Shown here: positions 42,807-50,897 of the stretch, piece by piece
How positions within the stretch are numbered: the stretch's first letter is position 1
Layout: the number at the start of each line of letters is the position of its first letter
From: Parapedobacter indicus
GTDB lineage: Bacteria > Bacteroidota > Bacteroidia > Sphingobacteriales > Sphingobacteriaceae
Direction: 5' to 3'
Length of the DNA: 64,000 nucleotides
Assembly (NCBI RefSeq): GCF_900113765.1
Contig: NZ_FOQO01000005.1
Span: 328,762-392,761, forward strand
Notes under the pieces: model-generated
Database searches by the model: none
What the model was told of the DNA's origin: nothing
The model's input: the letters and a program-made list of their open reading frames with translations, nothing else
Position numbers and translations under genes: made by a program

Positions 42807-43116
42807 CGGTTTATCTTGGTGGTAAATTATCGTTTTTGTCAATGGGGTATATACATCGTCTATTGCTGTCTATGACCGCTACTGTTCTCAATTCAGGAAT
42901 ATCAAGATCCGCTAATTAAATAGAAACAATTAATAAATCAATAATAATTAATAAATACTTTATAGGTATTTCTCCCTATGAAGTCCCTAGAAAACACCTA
43001 TTATCTACCTATAATATTATAATAATTCTTAGGATTGTCATCAATTTATCGTTTAATGGTTCAGACAAATTGTGTGGGCTTCCCAATAAAGAATTACCAT
43101 TGTTTATATAAAATCG
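42807..43116. other. Gene-free AT-rich spacer
   Basis: About 310 bp between the divergent peroxiredoxin operon and tRNA-Arg. Very AT-rich (for example AATTAATAAATCAATAATAA), with no coding frame and no convincing hairpin. It presumably contains upstream control DNA for both sides. Confidence 0.6.
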
Positions 43117-43124
43117 TATTTTTG
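43117..43124 (+). promoter_or_regulatory. -7 promoter box of tRNA-Arg
   Basis: TATTTTTG, an exact consensus match, ends 14 bp before the mature tRNA 5' end. No good -33 TTTG is present at 19-21 nt. Confidence 0.5.
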
Positions 43125-43138
43125 CACCAAAATAGCTC

Positions 43139-43213
43139 GGCCCTGTAGTTCAACGGATAGAATAGAAGTTTCCTAAACTTTAGATATGGGTTCGATTCCC
43201 GTCGGGGCTACCA
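43139..43213 (+). tRNA. tRNA-Arg (anticodon CCT)
   Basis: Cloverleaf: acceptor GGCCCTG/CGGGGCT (two wobble pairs), D arm GTTC/GAAT, anticodon arm GAAGT-TTCCTAA-ACTTT with anticodon CCT, T arm ATGGG-TTCGATT-CCCGT, discriminator A. Here CCA is encoded, unlike in tRNA-Val of this window. Confidence 0.97.
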
Positions 43214-43248
43214 ACCCACTTTACAAGTACGTAAAGTGGGTTTTTGTT
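43213..43248 (+). terminator. Terminator of tRNA-Arg
   Basis: ACCCACTTTAC (43214-43224) pairs with GTAAAGTGGGT (43231-43241) over a 6-nt loop and is followed by TTTTGTTT. It begins at the last base of the encoded CCA. Confidence 0.92.
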
Positions 43249-43265
43249 TAACATCACATATCCGC

Positions 43266-43916
43266 ATGTATATACAATCCAGTAAGCTGATGGTTTCCCC
43301 TTCCATAGGGACAGTATCGGCAATTTATACTGCTCCGAAGGAACCCGAATGCATCCTGACATTGGCCCACGGTGCCGGGGCAGGGATGAATCACGGATTT
43401 ATGGAAGCGTTGGCCCATTCGCTGGCAATGGAGGCAATTGCTACACTGCGATTCAATTTTCCCTTTTCCGAACACGGCAAAGCCAGACCGGACCCGCCGG
43501 TAGTGGCGCATGCAACTATCGGGGCTGCAATTGCCAGTGCACATGAGCTATGCCCCGATCTGCCGTTGTTTGCTTCCGGCAAATCTTTCGGGGGAAGAAT
43601 GAGCTCCCAATACCTTGCCGCCAATCCCGAGAGTACTGTCAGGGGATTGATTTTCTATGGATTTCCGCTTCATCCTGCCGGGAAGCCTGCTATTGATCGC
43701 GCTGATCACCTCCGATTACTGGAGATTCCTATGCTTTTTTTGCAAGGCGCTAAAGATGCGCTGGCGACGTGGACGCTGATCGAGACCGTGTGCCAATCAC
43801 TACCGACTGCTTCACTGGTGAGGTTGGAAGGCATAGACCATTCTTTCAGAGCCGGAAGGGCCGATATTATTTCCCGGTTGGCAAGTGAAACAAGGAGATG
43901 GACAGAACAGCGATGA
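43266..43916 (+). CDS. Alpha/beta hydrolase (KANL3/TEX30-like)
   Basis: The 216-residue cytosolic protein starts at ATG 43266; ATG 43290 is an alternative, and the frame further upstream is inside the tRNA terminator. The nucleophile elbow reads SGKSFGGRM, preceded by LAHGAGAGMNH (oxyanion region), with Asp in LQGAKDALA and His in EGIDHSFRA. This matches the KANL3/Tex30 dienelactone-hydrolase-like family. The substrate is unknown. It lies alone between tRNA-Arg and the GH43 gene. Confidence 0.9.
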   Translation: MYIQSSKLMVSPSIGTVSAIYTAPKEPECILTLAHGAGAGMNHGFMEALAHSLAMEAIATLRFNFPFSEHGKARPDPPVVAHATIGAAIASAHELCPDLPLFASGKSFGGRMSSQYLAANPESTVRGLIFYGFPLHPAGKPAIDRADHLRLLEIPMLFLQGAKDALATWTLIETVCQSLPTASLVRLEGIDHSFRAGRADIISRLASETRRWTEQR

Positions 43917-44030
43917 GACAATATAGGTACTTTTTGAGACGGTGTGTTTATAGTTTACAGTTTAAATTTATTTTATTTGCGGGCTGTGTGTATTATCGGT
44001 ACCATTTATACACAATGTTTATAGTTAATT

Positions 44031-45614
44031 ATGAAGACAACGCTATTATACCTTGCTCTGATTCTGTTTATTGCAGGCGGCTGTACGAATAGTCAATCTA
44101 CTCGTCAACAGGACGAAACCATAGCGATTGTAAACCCGGTATTGCCGGGCGATCATCCCGATCCAACAGTCATCAAAATAGGTGATACATACTGGGCATC
44201 TGCAACCTCTAATGAGTGGGCACCGCTGTTTCCGATTTATAAATCGACCGATCTGATTAATTGGGAGTTAGCATCCTACGCGTTTGCGGATTTACCCCCC
44301 TGGGCACGGAATAACTTCTGGGCACCCGAATTAGCCTATGACGAAGCACAGAACAAGGTATACCTGTATTACACCGCCCGCGACAAATCGACCGGACGTC
44401 TTGCCGTGGCGGTTGCAAGCGCATCTTCTCCAGAAGGACCCTATGTTGATCATGGGCCGCTGGTGAGCCAGGAGCTGGGATCCATTGACGCGTTTGAAGT
44501 AAAGGACGATGATGGCAAGATCTACTTGCTTTGGAAGGAAGACGGCAATAGCAAGGGCCAGCCCACACCGATGTGGGCACAGGAAATCAACCCGGAGCGG
44601 ACGGCATTGCTGGGAGACAAGCATCAGTTGTTTACCAACGACAGTGAGTGGGAGGGCCGGTTGGTGGAAGGAATCAGCGTGTTCAGGCATAATGGCTATT
44701 ATTATGCTACTTATTCTGCAGGTGCCTGCTGTGAGGTTACCTGCAATTACAAAACAGGCGTGGCCCGTGCTAAACAGCTGCTGGGGCCTTGGGAAAAGTA
44801 CGATCGGAACCCCGTACTGGTAGATAATGATGATTGGAAGTGCGCTGGCCACGGCACCGTGGTGGAACGAGGGGGTAATTTCTATTACCTCTACCATGCT
44901 TACAATCAAGCGGGCAGTGTATATGTAGGCCGGGAGGGGGTTTTAGAGAAGATTAACTGGACTTCAGACGGTTGGCCCGTCTTTGCCAATAATGCGAGCT
45001 ACGACCGGGATGCGGCCTCATCGGATTACAGCGATGATTTCACTGCGATGACGCCAGCGTGGCGGTGGCGGGTCAATCAGCCGGCAGAATACACCACCGG
45101 CAATGAAGGCCTGTCGCTGACAACGTCGCAGGCCAATGACGGGATAGGCTCATTGCTTGTACAACCTATTACATCCATCAACTATGAAGTAATGGCACAT
45201 GTGGCAGCAAATACGACCGACGATCAATCCGGTGCCTCTATCGCCATGGTCGGCGGTGCCAACAACCGTTTCGGTGCCCCGATTGCGGGCATCGGTATCG
45301 GTGTGTTCGGAAAGGAAGTTCGGGTGTGGCGCATTGCGAAAGATGATGTACAGCTGTTGCAAACACTCCCTCTCACGGAAGGGGCGGGCACGGTAGCTCT
45401 CAAGATGGCTGTTTCCGACGGTCATATGGTTGATTTCTATTGGAATGAAGGAGATGACAAATGGCAAGCGGGCTTGCAAAATTATGATGCCGCTCCATTG
45501 GTGCCTTGGGGCATGGGTTTCCGCATTGGCCTAGCCGCCAGGGGAAACAACAAGCCCGTTACCATCAGTCATTTTGAAATCAAAAATTTCGACGCGTCAC
45601 AAACCAAGAGGTAG
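44031..45614 (+). CDS. GH43-family glycoside hydrolase, lipoprotein
   Basis: The 527-residue protein has lipobox IAGGC (Cys18), so it is anchored in a membrane. The five-blade propeller (about 30-325) has the base Asp44 in GDHPDPT, the pKa-modulating Asp in GSIDAFEV and the acid Glu in VEGISVF. A C-terminal beta-sandwich (about 335-527) follows, typical of GH43 xylosidases and arabinofuranosidases. Its convergent neighbour uxaC and the following uxuA suggest action on glucuronate-substituted plant polysaccharides such as xylan; the exact substrate is inferred. Confidence 0.92.
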   Translation: MKTTLLYLALILFIAGGCTNSQSTRQQDETIAIVNPVLPGDHPDPTVIKIGDTYWASATSNEWAPLFPIYKSTDLINWELASYAFADLPPWARNNFWAPELAYDEAQNKVYLYYTARDKSTGRLAVAVASASSPEGPYVDHGPLVSQELGSIDAFEVKDDDGKIYLLWKEDGNSKGQPTPMWAQEINPERTALLGDKHQLFTNDSEWEGRLVEGISVFRHNGYYYATYSAGACCEVTCNYKTGVARAKQLLGPWEKYDRNPVLVDNDDWKCAGHGTVVERGGNFYYLYHAYNQAGSVYVGREGVLEKINWTSDGWPVFANNASYDRDAASSDYSDDFTAMTPAWRWRVNQPAEYTTGNEGLSLTTSQANDGIGSLLVQPITSINYEVMAHVAANTTDDQSGASIAMVGGANNRFGAPIAGIGIGVFGKEVRVWRIAKDDVQLLQTLPLTEGAGTVALKMAVSDGHMVDFYWNEGDDKWQAGLQNYDAAPLVPWGMGFRIGLAARGNNKPVTISHFEIKNFDASQTKR

Positions 45615-45635
45615 TAAGGGGCGGCCGTTTGGGTG

Positions 45636-47039
45636 CTATAATCCGAAATATGCCTTCGCGTTGTAATACGAGATATCCTGAATAATTTTTCCGGTCCACC
45701 CGATATCGTTGGGCAGAAGTCCTTTATTGATATCGTCGGCAAACAGATTGCACAGCAGACGCCTGAAATATTCATGGCGTGAATAGGAAAGGAAACTGCG
45801 CGAATCGGTTAGCATACCCACAAAACAGCTGATGAGGCCAATGTTTGACAACGTGTTCATCTGCTGTGTCATGCCATCTAACTGGTCTAAAAACCACCAA
45901 CCCGAACCGAACTGCATTTTGCCTTTGGTTCCTTCGTCTTGAAAATTTCCCATCATGGCTGCGAATACGGCATTGTCTGCGGGGTTGAGGTTATATACCA
46001 CCGTCTTGGCCAGCCGGTTTTCACCATCCAGGGCATTGAAAAACCGCTGCATCGCTTCGGCCTGCTGGAAGTCGCCAATGGAATCGTATCCGGTATCCGG
46101 CCCCAGTTGACTCAGCTTACGGGTATTGGTATTGCGCAGCGGTCCCAAATGGAATTGCTGAACCCATTGCTTATCATGGTATAATTTGCAGAGCTCGGTA
46201 AGGACCACATAGGTAAATGCTTCCTCATACTCCGCAGCGAGGCGGTCGTCGCCATTGAGCACCTGCTTAAATACCTCATCCAGTGAAACGGAGGAGAAGG
46301 TTGCGCGTGGCAAATGGCTCAGCCCGTGATCTGCAATGCGGCATCCGTGACGGTGGAAATAGTAAAAGCGGTTTGAAAGCGCATCCAAAAGTGTATCCAG
46401 ATCTACAATGGCGATTCCACTGCTTGCCTCAAGCTGTTGGATATATCGACGGTATTGGTCGCCTTTGCTCAGCTGAAAAGCCTTATCAGGTCTGAATGAG
46501 GGGAGTACTTTGGTGTCAAAACCTGATTCGGAAATGGCGCGATGATGAGCTAGGGTATCAATCGGATCATCCGTCGTACCGACCATTTCCACACGAAAAT
46601 GGCGCAACAAACCCCGCGGAGAAAAGACAGGAGTCTGCAACTGTACGGCTGTATGGTCAAAAACGGCATCCGCATTTTCCGGTCCCAACAACTCTTCAAT
46701 GCCGAACGGATTTTTCAGCTCCATGTGCGTCCAGTGGTACAATGGATTGCGTAAAGTATACGGCACAACTTCTGCCCATTTCCTGAACTTTTCACGATCA
46801 TCGGCGTTGCCGGTAATGTATTTTTCAGGGATTCCTAGCACGCGTTGCGCGCGCCACTTATAATGATCGCCAGCCAGCCAGATATGGGTAATATTCCGGA
46901 AATTCTCATCACTAGCCACAGCATCAGGCGGAAGGTGCGAATGGTAGTCGATAATCGGTAAGTCCTTGGCATACTCGTGGTATAGCACCTCAGCCGTATC
47001 AGACTGCAATAGGAAATTATCATGAAGAAAGTTAGCCAT
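45636..47039 (-). CDS. uxaC: Glucuronate isomerase
   Basis: The enzyme interconverts D-glucuronate and D-fructuronate (also galacturonate and tagaturonate), the first step of hexuronate breakdown. The 467-residue protein has the signature IIDYHSHLPPDAVA (HxH metal-type site) near the N-terminus and WTHMELKNPFGIEELL. Its C-terminus contains GMLTDSRSFLSYSRHEYFRR, typical for UxaC. It is 21 bp downstream of uxuA on the same strand and forms an operon with it. Confidence 0.96.
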   Translation of the reverse strand: MANFLHDNFLLQSDTAEVLYHEYAKDLPIIDYHSHLPPDAVASDENFRNITHIWLAGDHYKWRAQRVLGIPEKYITGNADDREKFRKWAEVVPYTLRNPLYHWTHMELKNPFGIEELLGPENADAVFDHTAVQLQTPVFSPRGLLRHFRVEMVGTTDDPIDTLAHHRAISESGFDTKVLPSFRPDKAFQLSKGDQYRRYIQQLEASSGIAIVDLDTLLDALSNRFYYFHRHGCRIADHGLSHLPRATFSSVSLDEVFKQVLNGDDRLAAEYEEAFTYVVLTELCKLYHDKQWVQQFHLGPLRNTNTRKLSQLGPDTGYDSIGDFQQAEAMQRFFNALDGENRLAKTVVYNLNPADNAVFAAMMGNFQDEGTKGKMQFGSGWWFLDQLDGMTQQMNTLSNIGLISCFVGMLTDSRSFLSYSRHEYFRRLLCNLFADDINKGLLPNDIGWTGKIIQDISYYNAKAYFGL

Positions 47040-47060
47040 TTCGATTCCGATTAATGTAGG

Positions 47061-48224
47061 TTATTGTCCAGTGATTCCCAATTCCAATCCCCTTAGTTCA
47101 GCGAGGCCCCGCAGGCGGCCGATGGCTGAATAACCGGGAGCAGTAGTTTTCGCTAAGTCGTCCAACATTTGGTGGCCATGATCTGGCCGGAAAGGTATCG
47201 GATCGGACCGTCGCTGATTTTCTGCAATCAGCGCTTTCATGACTGCATACATGTTTACATCGCCATCCAAGTGATCGGCCTCGAAAAAGTTGCCCTGCTC
47301 GTCTTTTCTGACATTACGGAGGTGTACAAAGTTAACCCGTTCCTTCACGGCGTCAAAAATAGTCGGGATGTCATTTGAAACACCGGCGCCCAATGAGCCG
47401 GTACAGAAGCAGATGCCGTTGAAAGGTTTATCCAGTGTGCGGATAATATACAAGAGGTCATCCTTATTGCTGGCGATACGCGGCAATCCCAAAATTGGAT
47501 AGGGAGGGTCGTCGGGGTGGATTGTCATCCGGATTCCGTTTTCCTCACAGATGTCCGCGATGGATGATAAGAACCAAATTAGATTTTGTCGTAGGCCGTC
47601 AAACCCGATAGCTGCGTATTCACGTATACTCTCGCGCAGCTCATCCAATTCAATGCTTCGCTCCCCTGGGATGCCCATAAGCACGTTGGTATTCAACAGA
47701 TCGATTTGTTCAGGCGTATAGGCGTCAAACCTTTTTCGAGCTTCTGTCCGTATGGTCTCCGGATAATCAGCGGCTGCTCCTTCCCGTTTTAAGACAAACA
47801 AATCGAAAGCTGCTAGATCGTTCCAGTCAAAGTAGAGAGCCTTTGAACCGTCCCTCATTTCTAAATCAAGTTGGGTACGTGTCCAGTCCAGTACCGGCAT
47901 AAAATTGTAGCAAATTGTTTTGATTCCCACGGTCGCCAGGTTATGCAAGCTCTGCCGGTAATTTTCGATATAGGGCTGTGCATCCGACCTACGTGTCTTG
48001 ATGGCTTCGTGCACCGGAACGCTTTCCACCACACTCCAGGTGAGTCCGGCAGCTTCGATCAACGACTTGCGCTCTTGAATGTCTGCTAGCGGCCATACCG
48101 CTCCATGGGGAATGTGATGGAGCGCGGTCACAATTCCCGTAGCCCCGGCCTGTTTGATGTCCTGCAGTGATACGGTGTCTGCGGGACCATACCACCGCCA
48201 AGTCTGTTCAAGTTTTTTTGTCAT
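47061..48224 (-). CDS. uxuA: Mannonate dehydratase
   Basis: It dehydrates D-mannonate to 2-keto-3-deoxygluconate. The 387-residue TIM-barrel enzyme starts KLEQTWRWYGPADTVSL and shows ALHHIPHGAVW, the metal-site region MTIHPDDPPYPILGLPR, the segment CFCTGSLGAGVSND and the C-terminal FRPDHGHQML. All are typical of UxuA. The gene sits between the SDR dehydrogenase (120 bp upstream) and uxaC. Confidence 0.96.
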   Translation of the reverse strand: MTKKLEQTWRWYGPADTVSLQDIKQAGATGIVTALHHIPHGAVWPLADIQERKSLIEAAGLTWSVVESVPVHEAIKTRRSDAQPYIENYRQSLHNLATVGIKTICYNFMPVLDWTRTQLDLEMRDGSKALYFDWNDLAAFDLFVLKREGAAADYPETIRTEARKRFDAYTPEQIDLLNTNVLMGIPGERSIELDELRESIREYAAIGFDGLRQNLIWFLSSIADICEENGIRMTIHPDDPPYPILGLPRIASNKDDLLYIIRTLDKPFNGICFCTGSLGAGVSNDIPTIFDAVKERVNFVHLRNVRKDEQGNFFEADHLDGDVNMYAVMKALIAENQRRSDPIPFRPDHGHQMLDDLAKTTAPGYSAIGRLRGLAELRGLELGITGQ

Positions 48225-48239
48225 GATGTTGTTTCTTGG

Positions 48240-48267
48240 TATCAGCTTTCGGCTATCAGCTATCAGC
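48240..48267. repeat. Heptanucleotide tandem repeat upstream of uxuA
   Basis: Four 7-bp units: TATCAGC, TTTCGGC, TATCAGC, TATCAGC, ending 15 bp from the uxuA start on the minus strand. The remainder of the 119-bp spacer between uxuA and the SDR gene is T-rich and holds no reading frame. Confidence 0.7.
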
Positions 48268-48343
48268 TTTATTCTTACTCGTTTTTCTTGTTCCTTATTC
48301 GATGCTAATCCTATTCTCTATTTGGCATTCCTTATTCCCTCGT

Positions 48344-49165
48344 TCACACTCCGCTCCATGCATTGAAGCCACCATCTACCAAAATAGTTTCTCCTGAAAT
48401 AAAGCCCGATGCGTCGCTCAATAGAAAAATCAATGCACCGGTTAATTCTTGGGGACTTCCCAGTCGGCCATATGCCGTATTGTTGACAAATCGTTGGGCG
48501 CGGTCTGTATAAGACCCATCGGCATTCGTAAGCAACGTGCGGTTTTGCTCCGTAAGAAATACGCCCGGGGCAATGGCATTCACGCGCACTTTGTCACCGT
48601 ACCGCTGAGCCAATTCCACGGCCATCCATTTTGTATAGCCTTCAATTGCACATTTGGCCAGGTTATAACCCATCACGCGTGTAATGGCCTGCTGCGCCGC
48701 TAACGAAGAGATATTCACGATAGATCCCTTCCCTTTTTCGGCGATAACCCGGCCGAAAACATGGGTGGGGATGACGGTGCCGAAAAGATTAAGTTCTACA
48801 GCTTTTTGGGTATCGGCGATGTTGCTGTCGAACAGGTTCTGCTCTGGACCGATGGTCGCCCCCGGTATATTACCACCCGCAGCATTTACCAAGCCATCTA
48901 TCGTTCCCCACGCGTCCAATATCTCATTTTTCGCTTGATGTACTGCTTGCTCACTCAATACGTCAGTGATTACAGCTATTGCTTCGCCTCCCTGCGCCCG
49001 GATGGCAGCTACTCGTGCGTCCGCCCGTTCTTTATTGCGCCCCAATACAGCTACCTTGGCTCCCGCAGCTGCAGTAGCCAACGCAAAAGACTCGCCCAAA
49101 ACGCCTGTGGCACCTGTAATGACCACTACCTTGTCTGCTAAAGAAAACTGTTGTATTCCATCCAT
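48344..49165 (-). CDS. SDR-family oxidoreductase, probable fructuronate reductase
   Basis: The 273-residue short-chain dehydrogenase has a cofactor motif TGATGVLGES near residue 20, NAAGGN near 95, the catalytic Ser in NISSLAA and YNLAK as the YxxxK pair. It ends FISGETILVDGGFNAWSGV. Standing directly upstream of uxuA-uxaC, it fits the reduction of D-fructuronate to D-mannonate, replacing the unrelated UxuB of enterobacteria. This assignment rests on context; the fold alone says only SDR. Confidence 0.88.
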   Translation of the reverse strand: MDGIQQFSLADKVVVITGATGVLGESFALATAAAGAKVAVLGRNKERADARVAAIRAQGGEAIAVITDVLSEQAVHQAKNEILDAWGTIDGLVNAAGGNIPGATIGPEQNLFDSNIADTQKAVELNLFGTVIPTHVFGRVIAEKGKGSIVNISSLAAQQAITRVMGYNLAKCAIEGYTKWMAVELAQRYGDKVRVNAIAPGVFLTEQNRTLLTNADGSYTDRAQRFVNNTAYGRLGSPQELTGALIFLLSDASGFISGETILVDGGFNAWSGV

Positions 49166-49325
49166 CGTATTAAAATAAGGTCTATATTGTATTTAATCGT
49201 TCAATATTAGTCAAAAATGGGCTGAACCTGCTTACTTTTTTGACAAATATCTACGAAAACGTTGTAGCACCTTCAAAGAGCAAAAAGAGGAAAAAGACTC
49301 GTTTACAAAAAATTAACAATTTTAT

Positions 49326-49356
49326 TTTAAGATATCGTTTTAAAGCGATACTTTTG
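49326..49356 (+). promoter_or_regulatory. Promoter of the HU gene
   Basis: TTTA (49326-49329), 19 nt, TACTTTTG (49349-49356). The -7 box is perfect, -33 has one mismatch. Transcription would start near 49362, leaving a leader of about 55 nt. The remainder of the divergent spacer 49166-49325 shows nothing else definite. Confidence 0.65.
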
Positions 49357-49416
49357 CATCCCCAACATTGGAGAGGCTTATGTCTTGAAAAATAATTAAT
49401 TACAAAAAATATAGAT

Positions 49417-49701
49417 ATGACTAAGGCAGAAATTATCGCAGAAATCGCTAACAAGACCGGGTTAGAGAAAGTAGATGTTCAGGAAACGGTGGAAGCTTTT
49501 TTTAAAGTAGTAAAGGGTGCAATGATTGGGGGGGATAACGTCTACGTAAGAGGGTTCGGTAGTTTTGTAGTGAAAAAGAGGGCCGAAAAGACCGCTCGCA
49601 ATATTTCAAAGAATACAGCGATTATTATTCCTGCACACTATGTGCCCACATTTAAACCCGCTAAGACATTTGTAGAAAAGGTAAAATCTGGCAACAAATA
49701 A
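49417..49701 (+). CDS. HU-family DNA-binding protein
   Basis: This 94-residue basic protein (MTKAEIIAEIANKTGLEKVD) dimerises and bends DNA. The typical HU segments are present: helical N-terminal half, VYVRGFGSFVVKKRAEKTAR as the start of the beta-arm, and the arm-end motif ARNISKNTAIIIPAHYVPTF where the Pro intercalates. It is a nucleoid protein of standard length and is followed 36 bp later by the TPR gene. Confidence 0.95.
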   Translation: MTKAEIIAEIANKTGLEKVDVQETVEAFFKVVKGAMIGGDNVYVRGFGSFVVKKRAEKTARNISKNTAIIIPAHYVPTFKPAKTFVEKVKSGNK

Positions 49702-49737
49702 GCTTCTCCTTAGCCAAAGCAATGTAGGATAATCGCC

Positions 49738-50574
49738 ATGCAGCAAAAGACCAAACAAATCGTTGCCGTTACCTCCATCGTCATTGTGATGGGGTTATTA
49801 TTGGCGCAACCGATTAAAGGGCTGGTCAACGATGATACAACCGAAGCAACTACTTCCGGTAGTTCATCATCGACAGTGACGTTTGAAAGTGTTTCGCTAC
49901 AGGCTAAACAGGGACTCAATGCTAGCATCCTTCAGGAAATATCGACGATTGAGTCGCAGTTGCCGGACGCATCAGGGCAGGAGAAAATTGAGCTGTTACA
50001 GCAGCTTGCTACGGAGTGGGACGATGTAAACAGACCGGCCCCCTTAGGATTTGTCTATGAAGAATTGGCCGAACTCGATCCGAAATTTGACTATTGGCTG
50101 AAAGCGGGTGATGCCTATCGTGCCGCATATACCAATTTGCAGGATACAACAATGGTAAAAGCGCTTAACGGATATGCGATTAATGCGTATCAAAAGGCAC
50201 TTGAACTGAATGCTGACGATCTAGATGCAAAAACGGGGCTGGGTAGTGCATACGTAAGCGGCACAAATAACCCCATGGCGGGAATCGCACTTCTCCGGGA
50301 AGTGGTTGAAGCAGATCCTTCCCACATCGGTGCAAATAAAAGTTTGGGTCTGTTTTCTATGCAGTCACGTCAATTCGACCGGGCTATCGAACGGTTTAAG
50401 ACCGTGATATCTGTACAGCCGGACGCCGAATCTTATTTTTACCTTGCAACAAGTTACGAAAATATTGGGTTGAAACGGGAGGCAATTTCGGCCTTTGAAA
50501 AAAGCCGGGATCTTGCCGCCGATCCGACCCTCACTCAATTTATCAATCGGAAAATCGATGAATTGAGCAAATAA
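49738..50574 (+). CDS. Membrane-anchored TPR protein
   Basis: The 278-residue protein has an N-terminal transmembrane anchor (about 8-28) and a Ser/Thr-rich linker. Three to four tetratricopeptide-like repeats follow in about 100-275, such as NAYQKALELNADDLDAKTGL, DRAIERFKTVISVQPDAESY and YLATSYENIGLKREAISAFE. TPR proteins mediate protein-protein contacts. The partner is unknown. It lies between HU and a small ribosomal protein gene, an arrangement that looks conserved in Bacteroidota from memory. Confidence 0.88.
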   Translation: MQQKTKQIVAVTSIVIVMGLLLAQPIKGLVNDDTTEATTSGSSSSTVTFESVSLQAKQGLNASILQEISTIESQLPDASGQEKIELLQQLATEWDDVNRPAPLGFVYEELAELDPKFDYWLKAGDAYRAAYTNLQDTTMVKALNGYAINAYQKALELNADDLDAKTGLGSAYVSGTNNPMAGIALLREVVEADPSHIGANKSLGLFSMQSRQFDRAIERFKTVISVQPDAESYFYLATSYENIGLKREAISAFEKSRDLAADPTLTQFINRKIDELSK

Positions 50575-50606
50575 TCATTTAATTTATTCATTAAAAAAAT
50601 TTAGCT

Positions 50607-50696
50607 ATGCCAAGCGGAAAGAAAAGAAAAAGACACAAAATGGCTACCCACAAACGTAAAAAACGTTTAAGAAAAAACAGACATAAGAAGAAATAA
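50607..50696 (+). CDS. 29-residue AURKAIP1/COX24-domain (bS22-like) ribosomal protein
   Basis: ATG 50607 to TAA 50694-50696 encodes MPSGKKRKRHKMATHKRKKR followed by LRKNRHKKK. It is two-thirds Lys/Arg/His, too short for normal ORF cut-offs but typical of the AURKAIP1/COX24 C-terminal domain found in mitochondrial mS38 and mycobacterial bS22, which bind 16S rRNA near helix 44. It is 32 bp after the TPR gene and precedes rng. Translation is very likely; the ribosomal role is from family knowledge. Confidence 0.88.
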   Translation: MPSGKKRKRHKMATHKRKKRLRKNRHKKK

Positions 50697-50897
50697 ATTC
50701 ATTTCTTTGTTAGTCTGACAGAAGCCCACTTCTGAAATGGGGTATATAAATGAGCGTGATTTTCACACAATCGAACTCTGCCTCATCCTATAAATCAGAA
50801 GACGCAATGGGCGTTTAAACGTATTTTATTGTTTTATTCAAAGTAGGTAGCTGCTCTTCTTGTTTGCTGTTGCCTGCTTTGCAAAAGAAAATAGCTG
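50697..50897 (+). other. Spacer and probable leader of rng
   Basis: These 200 bp have no coding frame. A small hairpin CAGAAG/CTTCTG (50719-50734) follows the bS22-like gene, and an ACGC/GCGT hairpin followed by T-rich DNA lies near 50805. RNase E/G mRNAs are autoregulated through long leaders in enterobacteria; whether that applies here is unknown. Confidence 0.4.
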
